Origin: Hyphomicrobiales bacterium
GTDB lineage: Bacteria > Pseudomonadota > Alphaproteobacteria > Rhizobiales > Rhizobiaceae
NCBI GenBank assembly: GCA_900472925.1
Contig: UCJU01000017.1
Coordinates: 12,369 to 76,368 of the forward strand
Length of the DNA stretch: 64,000 nucleotides
Direction: 5' to 3'
Both the position numbers and the translations under genes were made by a program. Within the stretch, counting starts at the first letter, position 1. Each line of letters opens with the position of its first letter. Below are positions 58,011 to 64,000 of this stretch, one piece after another. The notes beneath the pieces are model-generated. The model did no database searches. It saw nothing but the letters and a program-made list of their open reading frames with translations, and had not been told where the DNA came from.

Positions 58011-59231
58011 TCAATTGCTGCGCGGACGCTCCGCTTGCGATCCGTCGGGCTGGCCGTCCACCACGGACTCAGGAACGCCACCATTGGCCGTGCGTTCGGC
58101 CTCGATCTTGCGCCAGCGACGGACATTCGTGTTGTGCTCGTCCAGCGACTTGGCAAAGATGTGGCCGCCGGTGCCATCCGCAACGAAATACAGGTCTTCG
58201 GTGCGCCAGGGATTGGCCGTCGCTTCAAGCGCCGCCCGGCCCGGATTGGCAATCGGGTGCGGCGGCAGACCACGAATGATGTAGGTATTGTAGGGCGTCT
58301 CTTTCTGCAGATCGGACTGGTAGATCGGCCTGTCCGCAGGTTTGCCCTCACCGCCAAACAATCCATAGATGATGGTCGGGTCGGACTGCAGGCGCATGTT
58401 TTTTTTCATGCGATTGTAGAAGACGGATGCCACGTGCCCACGCTCGTCATCCTTGCCGGTTTCCTTCTCGACGATGGAAGCCAGCGTCACGAATTCCTCG
58501 ATGGTCTTGATCGGCAGATCCGGGTCGCGCCGTTCCCACGTGGCCTGAACCAGCCGCGTCTGGGCGGCGCGCATCTGGTTGACGATTTCCTCGCGCTTCG
58601 TGCCACGCGTGAAGGGATAGGTATCCGGGCGCAGCGAGCCTTCCGGCGGCAATTGTGCCGGCAGGTCACCCTCAAGTGTCGTGTCGGCCGCCAGCCGCAT
58701 GAACATCTGCTTTACGGTCAGACCTTCCGGCATGGACACGCTATAGAGAATGGACTTGCCGGATTCCAGCAGCGCCAGAATGTCCTTCATGGACGTGCGG
58801 GCTTTGACCTCATATTCGCCGGGCTTCGGTGTCTGGTTCGGCGACATGTAGCGGTCTGCCATCAGACGGAAGATGCGGGCATTGGAGATTGCGCCTTCGC
58901 GCTCCAGATTATTGGCGATTTCGACAAGACCGGCGCCGTTGCGAACCGTGATCGTCTTGTTGACCTCAAGCGGACCCGGCTCGTGGAAGGAATTGATCAT
59001 GTAGTAGAAGGCGGCAATGCCGACGACGCAGACGGCAACCACGAGCGTCATGAGGAAATTCAGAAAGATGACCACTTGGCTGTGCGCCTTGCGGGAGCGT
59101 TTTGGCGGTGCCGGAACACGCTCTGGTCTCAGTGCCTCCGTCGGTGATTTCGGAATGATCGGGCCGCCCTTGCTCTCGCTGGAGCTATCACGTCCATAAG
59201 GGGCCTGATTGTCATCTCTCGTATCGCTCAC
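58011..59231 (-). CDS. mltG: endolytic murein transglycosylase MltG
   Basis: A 406-residue inner-membrane protein. A cytoplasmic, basic N-terminus is followed by one membrane helix (about 49-71), a LysM-like domain and the YceG catalytic domain with Glu in ASIVEKETG and RLQSDPTIIYGL. It cleaves nascent peptidoglycan strands. The C-terminal tail is Arg/Asn/Gly-rich. It lies between fabF and yicC. Confidence 0.93.
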   Translation of the reverse strand: MSDTRDDNQAPYGRDSSSESKGGPIIPKSPTEALRPERVPAPPKRSRKAHSQVVIFLNFLMTLVVAVCVVGIAAFYYMINSFHEPGPLEVNKTITVRNGAGLVEIANNLEREGAISNARIFRLMADRYMSPNQTPKPGEYEVKARTSMKDILALLESGKSILYSVSMPEGLTVKQMFMRLAADTTLEGDLPAQLPPEGSLRPDTYPFTRGTKREEIVNQMRAAQTRLVQATWERRDPDLPIKTIEEFVTLASIVEKETGKDDERGHVASVFYNRMKKNMRLQSDPTIIYGLFGGEGKPADRPIYQSDLQKETPYNTYIIRGLPPHPIANPGRAALEATANPWRTEDLYFVADGTGGHIFAKSLDEHNTNVRRWRKIEAERTANGGVPESVVDGQPDGSQAERPRSN

Positions 59232-59404
59232 CGGCGGTCCTTTTCAGTTCGGCATTACAACGGCTTATGTGAGCAGGCAATGCGGCAAAAACAGGTTCGG
59301 CAGGCTAATCTGCACTCGGTACATCAGGAAACAGCAATGCACATCCCCTGCAGGGACAAGCGCGTTTCCAAACTCAAGCCGCCCCGACGGGCAGCATTAC
59401 AAAT

Positions 59405-59426
59405 CTCCCGGTGGTTACACCGGGAG
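59405..59426 (-). terminator. hairpin downstream of fabF
   Basis: CTCCCGGTG (59405-59413) and CACCGGGAG (59418-59426) are perfect complements with a 4-nt loop, 50 nt past the fabF stop. The T tract is weak (ATTTGT), so efficiency is uncertain. Confidence 0.55.
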
Positions 59427-59476
59427 GCTGGATGGTTTTCTGCGATTCCTGACGAAACGGCAAGAGCCGATCGACC

Positions 59477-60745
59477 TCACGCTTCGTAACGGCGAAGAAC
59501 CAGTGACGCGTTGGTACCGCCAAAACCGAAGGAATTGGACACCGCGACATCGACGGTACGCTTGCGCGCAGTGTGCGGCACCAGATCGATTGCCGTCTCG
59601 ACATCGGGATTGTCGAGGTTGAGCGTCGGCGGCACGATGTTGTCGCGAATGGCGAGAACGGCGAAAATCGCCTCGATGGCACCGGCTGCGCCCAAAAGGT
59701 GGCCCGTTGCCGACTTGGTGGAAGACATCGAAATCTTCGAAGCCGCATTGCCGACCAGACGCTCGACAGCGCCAAGCTCGATTGTGTCAGCCATGGTCGA
59801 TGTACCATGCGCATTGATATAGTCGATATCGGCAGGCGTCAGACCAGCGCGCTTCAGCGCCATGGACATGCAGCGATAGGCACCCTCACCATCTTCCGAT
59901 GGCGCGGTGATGTGGAACGCGTCGCCGGAAAGACCATAGCCGACCACTTCGGCATAAATCTTTGCGCCGCGTGCCTTTGCGTGCTCCAGTTCTTCCAGAA
60001 CGACGATACCGGCACCCTCACCCATGACGAAACCATCGCGGTCACGGTCATAGGGGCGCGAAGCCTTTTGCGGATCGTCATTGTGCTGGGTGGACAGCGC
60101 CTTGCAGGCGGCAAAACCGGCTAGAGAGATGCGGCAGACAGGCGATTCCGCGCCGCCTGCCACCATGACATCGGCATCGCCCCACATGATCAGACGGGCG
60201 GCATCACCGATCGCATGTGCGCCGGTGGAGCAGGCCGTGACGACGGAATGGTTGGGTCCGCGCAGCTTGTGGCGAATGGAAACCTGGCCGGAAATCAGAT
60301 TGATCAGACGACCGGGAATGAAGAAGGGAGAAATTCGGCGTGGGCCCTTGTCGCGCAGCGTATAGCCCGCCTCAACGATGCCTTCCAGACCGCCAATACC
60401 CGAACCAATGAGAACGCCGGTCATGGTCTGGTCTTCGTCTGTGCCGTTGATCGGATGCCAGCCTGCGTCGTTGAGCGCCATCTCGGCTGCGGCCATGCCG
60501 TAAACGATGAAGGGGTCTACTTTGCGCTGCTCTTTCGGCTCCATCCAGTCATCGGCGTTGAATGTTCCATTGGAACCGTCACCGACGGGAATGCGGCACG
60601 CAATTTTTGCAGGAAGATCTTCGACCTCGAACTCGGTGACGAGACGGGCGCCGTTCTGGCCAGCCAGAAGCCGTTCCCAGGTGATTTCCGTTCCGCATCC
60701 AAGAGGAGATACCATGCCGGTACCGGTGATAACGACACGTCTCAT
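59477..60745 (-). CDS. fabF: 3-oxoacyl-ACP synthase II
   Basis: A 422-residue condensing enzyme of fatty-acid elongation. The nucleophile Cys is in TACSTGAHAIGD; the two catalytic His are in NAHGTSTMADT and KSATGHLLGAAG. ATG 60745 (MRRVVITG) is preferred to the TTG two codons upstream. It follows acpP by about 240 nt, with strong hairpins between. Confidence 0.96.
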   Translation of the reverse strand: MRRVVITGTGMVSPLGCGTEITWERLLAGQNGARLVTEFEVEDLPAKIACRIPVGDGSNGTFNADDWMEPKEQRKVDPFIVYGMAAAEMALNDAGWHPINGTDEDQTMTGVLIGSGIGGLEGIVEAGYTLRDKGPRRISPFFIPGRLINLISGQVSIRHKLRGPNHSVVTACSTGAHAIGDAARLIMWGDADVMVAGGAESPVCRISLAGFAACKALSTQHNDDPQKASRPYDRDRDGFVMGEGAGIVVLEELEHAKARGAKIYAEVVGYGLSGDAFHITAPSEDGEGAYRCMSMALKRAGLTPADIDYINAHGTSTMADTIELGAVERLVGNAASKISMSSTKSATGHLLGAAGAIEAIFAVLAIRDNIVPPTLNLDNPDVETAIDLVPHTARKRTVDVAVSNSFGFGGTNASLVLRRYEA

Positions 60746-60927
60746 CGCCAATGCTCCGCCCTAACCCTATCATCGCTATCGCATCGGCCCGAAAACCAGA
60801 AGCGATTTTCGCAGGAGGCAATGCGGATATTTCGAAATTCAGCGCGCCCACATGCATCCAGAGGAATGCGTGGCGCTTCAGCCTTCAGACGTCCGCTACC
60901 CAGCAGAGCGCCTCAAAATAAAATATT

Positions 60928-60971
60928 GGCCCGGACTGGCCGGGCCATATCGGGAAGGCGGATGCCTTCCC
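60928..60971 (-). terminator. two tandem hairpins after acpP
   Basis: Going downstream on minus: GGGAAGGC-N4-GCCTTCCC (60971-60952), then GGCCCGG-N5-CCGGGCC (60946-60928) followed by AATATTTTATTTT. The second is a good intrinsic terminator; the first may protect the 3' end of the abundant acpP message or act as an attenuator before fabF. Confidence 0.75.
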
Positions 60972-60987
60972 TTGGCGTTTCAAGCGA

Positions 60988-61224
60988 TTAAGCCTGAGCC
61001 TTTTCGATGAACTTGACAGCGTCACCAACGGTCAGGATCGAGTCAGCTGCGTCGTCTGGAATTTCAACGCCGAATTCTTCTTCGAACGCCATAACCAGTT
61101 CAACGGTGTCGAGCGAGTCAGCGCCCAGATCGTCGATAAAGCTTGCGCCCTCAACGACTTTTTCGGCGTCAACGCCAAGATGATCAACTACAATTTTCTT
61201 TACGCGTTCTGCGATATCGCTCAT
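60988..61224 (-). CDS. acpP: acyl carrier protein
   Basis: A 78-residue acidic carrier of fatty-acid intermediates. The phosphopantetheine-bearing Ser is in [15 protein letters not shown] 61224 follows GAGGAAACC; the open frame to 61272 is not needed. Its 284-nt upstream region separates it from fabG, so it probably has its own promoter. Confidence 0.97.
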   Translation of the reverse strand: MSDIAERVKKIVVDHLGVDAEKVVEGASFIDDLGADSLDTVELVMAFEEEFGVEIPDDAADSILTVGDAVKFIEKAQA

Positions 61225-61508
61225 GTCGGTTTCCTCGACCTTTACTTTGAAAGGAATGCCCTCTTCAGACACCCTGCCCTGTTAAAATCCCCAAGTACCT
61301 TTTTCAGGCACTCTGGGCAAACCCGTTCAACCCGGTTCAAGCTAAACATCGCGCTACGAAATCGCAACGGTCGCCTTTGGTTCCGGGACGACTGTTCACA
61401 GTCTTCGCCCGCTTAACACGGTTTCCTGCGGGAAAAAAGCCTTAAAATAGTGCTAAGCATCTTGCTCTACAGGCAATTTTCCAACACCGCGCCTTGGCGG
61501 GACGATTC

Positions 61509-62246
61509 TTAAATCATCGCCATGCCACCGTTAACGTGCAACGTCTGGCCTGTCATGTAGCTCGCTTCGTTGGAGGCAAGATAAAGAACGGCAGACGCGA
61601 TTTCCGCACCGGTGCCCATGCGCTTCATGGGAATGGCACCCATGATGGCTTCTTTCTGCTTTTCGTTCAACTTGCCCGTCATCGCGCTTTCGATGAAACC
61701 CGGTGCAACGCAGTTGACAGTAACATTGCGCGTCGCGATTTCCTGCGCCAGCGACTTTGAAAGACCGATCATGCCAGCCTTAGACGCGCAGTAGTTCGCC
61801 TGTCCTGGATTGCCGGTCACGCCGACGATGGAAGTGATGTTGATGATGCGGCCGAAACGGCGGCGCATCATGGGATGCGTCAGTTCGCGTGTGAGGCGGA
61901 ACATCGAGGTCAGGTTGACTTCGAGAACACTGTCCCAGTCCTCATCGCTCATGCGAACGAACAGGCCGTCCTTGGTGATGCCTGCATTGTTGACGAGAAT
62001 ATCGACGCCACCAAGCTCCGCCTCGGCCTTTTCGCCCAGCGCCTTGACTTCGGCGCGGTCGGCAAGGTTTGCCGGGAAAATCTTGACGCGGTCGCCGAGT
62101 TCGGCAGCCAGCGCTTCCAGCTTTTCGACACGCGTGCCGTGAAGGCCGACGGTTGCACCCTGCGCATGCAGCGTGCGGGCGATTTCCTCGCCGATGCCGC
62201 CGGTGGCACCTGTAATGAGAGCCTTGCGGCCTGTCAGATCAAACAT
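61509..62246 (-). CDS. fabG: 3-oxoacyl-ACP reductase
   Basis: A 245-residue NADPH-dependent SDR. It has TGATGGIG, NNAG and the active site with Ser in ITSIVG and YCASKAG. ATG 62246 (MFDLTGRKALITG) lies 9 nt after AAAGG; ATG 62255 is an alternative. It is 25 nt downstream of fabD. Confidence 0.96.
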   Translation of the reverse strand: MFDLTGRKALITGATGGIGEEIARTLHAQGATVGLHGTRVEKLEALAAELGDRVKIFPANLADRAEVKALGEKAEAELGGVDILVNNAGITKDGLFVRMSDEDWDSVLEVNLTSMFRLTRELTHPMMRRRFGRIINITSIVGVTGNPGQANYCASKAGMIGLSKSLAQEIATRNVTVNCVAPGFIESAMTGKLNEKQKEAIMGAIPMKRMGTGAEIASAVLYLASNEASYMTGQTLHVNGGMAMI

Positions 62247-62271
62247 GGTGGTCATCCTTTATCTCTTGAAA

Positions 62272-63216
62272 TCAGCCGAGAAGTGTTTGCAGAGCGGCGT
62301 CGATATCGGCAGGCGTGTTGACCGCGATACCCGTGACCGTCTTGTCGATGCGGCGTGCGAGACCCGTCAGCACCTTGCCGGAACCGATCTCGTACAGGGT
62401 GGTCACATCGTTTGCCGCAAACCATTCCACCGTTTCGCGCCAGCGAACCTGGCCCGTAACCTGCTCGACCAGCAGCTTGGAAATCTCGTCCGCATCCGAA
62501 ACAGGAGCGGCGCGCACATTGGCGATGACAGGCACGACCGGGCTTTTCTTGGTTACATCAGCCAGTGCTTCGCGCATGGCGTCAGCAGCAGGCGCCATCA
62601 AAGCGGAATGGAAGGGCGCCGACACCGGCAACATGATGGCGCGCTTGGCGCCTTTCTCGGATGCCAGTGCCGCAGCCTTCTCCACAGGCGCTTTCGAACC
62701 TGAGATGACCAGTTGGCCACCGCCATTGTCATTGGCGATCTGGCAAATACCGCCAGCAGCGGCTTCCTTACAGATGGCGTCGACATCGCCGTGTTCCAGA
62801 CCGATGATGGCAGCCATGGCGCCCTCACCCACTGGCACGGCAGCCTGCATCGCATTGCCGCGAATGCGCAGCAGACGGGCGGTATCGGATAGCGAAAAGG
62901 TTCCAGCCGCACAGATCGCGGAATATTCGCCCAGCGAGTGACCGGCAACATAGGAAACCTTCTCGGCAAGCGTCAGGCCACGGGCTTCCAGCACGCGCAT
63001 GACGGCAACGGAGACGGCCATCAATGCTGGCTGGGCATTTGCCGTCAGCGTCAGCGTTTCCTCGGGACCGTTCCACATAATATCGGACAGCTTCTGGCCG
63101 AGTGCCTCATCGACTTCTTCGAAGACCGCACGAGCCTCTGCGAAATTTTCGGCGAGCTCCTTGCCCATACCGACAGCCTGACTGCCCTGACCTGGAAATG
63201 TGAATGCAATAGCCAT
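62272..63216 (-). CDS. fabD: malonyl-CoA-ACP transacylase
   Basis: A 314-residue enzyme loading malonate on ACP. It has FPGQGSQAVGMG, the nucleophile Ser in GHSLGEYSA and the catalytic His in VSAPFHSALM. ATG 63216 (MAIAFTFPG) is preferred; the frame runs on to 63279 without homology. It is the first gene of the fab cluster and is divergent from the aldo/keto reductase. Confidence 0.96.
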   Translation of the reverse strand: MAIAFTFPGQGSQAVGMGKELAENFAEARAVFEEVDEALGQKLSDIMWNGPEETLTLTANAQPALMAVSVAVMRVLEARGLTLAEKVSYVAGHSLGEYSAICAAGTFSLSDTARLLRIRGNAMQAAVPVGEGAMAAIIGLEHGDVDAICKEAAAGGICQIANDNGGGQLVISGSKAPVEKAAALASEKGAKRAIMLPVSAPFHSALMAPAADAMREALADVTKKSPVVPVIANVRAAPVSDADEISKLLVEQVTGQVRWRETVEWFAANDVTTLYEIGSGKVLTGLARRIDKTVTGIAVNTPADIDAALQTLLG

Positions 63217-63440
63217 GGGATATGGTCTTTCTTTTTTGGCCCTTAAGTATGGCCTTCCCTTCAAATCGTGGTTTTCCATTCACATTCTCGCCCGCAGAGT
63301 CAAGGCTTTACGGTTTTTAGGACTGGGATCATTCGCTTTTCAAGCGTCTCTTCCACAGGCTTCGACGAGAATATTTTTCCTTGCACTGGCCCAATTCCGC
63401 ACTACTTTCCACCCACCTTCCAAGCAAGCGAGACATTTTC

Positions 63441-64000
63441 ATGAAGCACAATACATTAGGAACCACGGGTATTTCCGTGTCCGAAATCTGCCTTGGCACG
63501 ATGACATGGGGCACGCAAAACAGCGAAGCGGAAGCCCATGAACAGATGGATTATGCCATCGAACATGGCATCAATTTTTTCGATACGGCTGAGCTTTACC
63601 CCACGACACCTGTTTCGGCAGAAACGCAGGGGCGCACAGAAAAGTATATTGGCACATGGCTTCAGAAGTCCGGCAAACGTGGCGACATCGTGCTGGCCAC
63701 CAAGGTTGCAGGTTCCGGGCGCGATTATATCAGAGGCGGTCGAGACATCGATGCCGCCTCCATTCGTGAGGCCGTCGACACCAGCCTTGCAAGGCTGAAG
63801 ACCGACTATATCGATCTCTATCAGATCCACTGGCCCAACCGCGGCACCTACCACTTCCGTGGTGTCTGGGGCTTTGATGCCTCGACGCAGAACACCGAAA
63901 AGACGCTGTCGGAAATCACCGAAAAGCTGGAAACGCTGGGTGAGCTGGTCAAGGCCGGTAAAATCCGCGCCATCGGTCTTTCCAACGAAAGCGCCTGGGG
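63441..64000 (+). CDS. aldo/keto reductase, Tas-like (cut by the window end)
   Basis: The first 186 residues of an NADPH-dependent aldo/keto reductase. It starts MKHNTLGTTGISVSEICLGTMTWGTQN; the catalytic Asp/Tyr are in INFFDTAELYP, Lys in VLATKV and His in YQIHWP. The region RTEKYIGTWLQKSG resembles the Tas branch. The gene continues beyond 64000. Ribosome-binding site GCGAGA. Confidence 0.93.
   Translation, partial: MKHNTLGTTGISVSEICLGTMTWGTQNSEAEAHEQMDYAIEHGINFFDTAELYPTTPVSAETQGRTEKYIGTWLQKSGKRGDIVLATKVAGSGRDYIRGGRDIDAASIREAVDTSLARLKTDYIDLYQIHWPNRGTYHFRGVWGFDASTQNTEKTLSEITEKLETLGELVKAGKIRAIGLSNESAW

Noticed and set aside
61330..61380. EcfG-like GGAAC...CGTT upstream of acpP on the minus strand
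   Set aside because: The spacer is about 10 nt instead of 16-17.

Overview
The window looks like a piece of the main chromosome of a Rhizobiaceae bacterium, most likely Agrobacterium. The DNA is GC-rich. The gene order fabD-fabG-acpP-fabF-mltG-yicC-gmk, lptF-lptG-lptD-surA-pdxA-rsmA, AI-2E permease-hda-ppk-ppx and uvrC-pgsA-moaD-moaE, together with an AopB/RopB-type outer-membrane protein, is what one expects in that family. This is inference from recognised proteins; no database search was run. About 58 protein genes are supported. No tRNA, rRNA, CRISPR array, transposase or integrase was seen.

Layout. 1-1.4 kb: the tail of an unknown protein and a secreted esterase. 1.44-3.24 kb: a clearly AT-rich island holding a retron-type reverse transcriptase fused to a TIR domain (minus strand), with a candidate msr-msd RNA directly upstream. 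3.3-15.2 kb: a PRC-barrel gene with a consensus general-stress promoter, parC, a secreted protein, aspS, an MFS transporter, rnd, an adenylate cyclase and a phytase-like secreted protein. 15.2-22.8 kb: ppx, ppk, hda and an AI-2E permease on minus, then purM-purN on plus. 22.9-30.4 kb: a Phd/PIN toxin-antitoxin pair, two tandem Nudix hydrolases, a molybdopterin oxidoreductase, rlmJ, a flippase-like membrane protein, RNase T2 and a GST.

30.5-45.4 kb: aopB, a pteridine-reductase-like SDR, uvrC, pgsA, moaD, moaE, an orphan ABC permease divergent from a CGNR zinc-finger regulator, a lipoprotein, ndk, a GST, an ABC-F ATPase, a polysaccharide deacetylase, a Gfo/Idh/MocA dehydrogenase, a GAF-GGDEF cyclase and a nitrilase-family protein. 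45.6-55.6 kb: holC and pepA on minus, then the LPS-export and envelope operon lptF-lptG-lptD-surA-pdxA-rsmA on plus. 55.6-56.4 kb: a second Phd/PIN pair behind a perfect 22-bp palindrome. 56.4-63.2 kb: gmk, yicC, mltG, fabF, acpP, fabG and fabD, all minus. The window ends inside an aldo/keto reductase.

The most interesting locus is the retron. Its RT carries the retron-specific motifs and a TIR domain in one polypeptide. The open frame could begin 53 codons further upstream, but that stretch is better read as non-coding RNA bounded by a perfect 11-bp inverted repeat. RT-TIR retrons are known as anti-phage systems, so the class is not new; this RNA and its abortive-infection role are inferences. 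Other points worth a second look are a near-symmetric operator in front of the CGNR regulator, an insertion of about 38 residues in AspRS, apparent active-site substitutions in three enzymes (esterase His to Tyr, RNase T2 Glu to Gln, nitrilase-family Lys to Glu), and an EcfG-type promoter.
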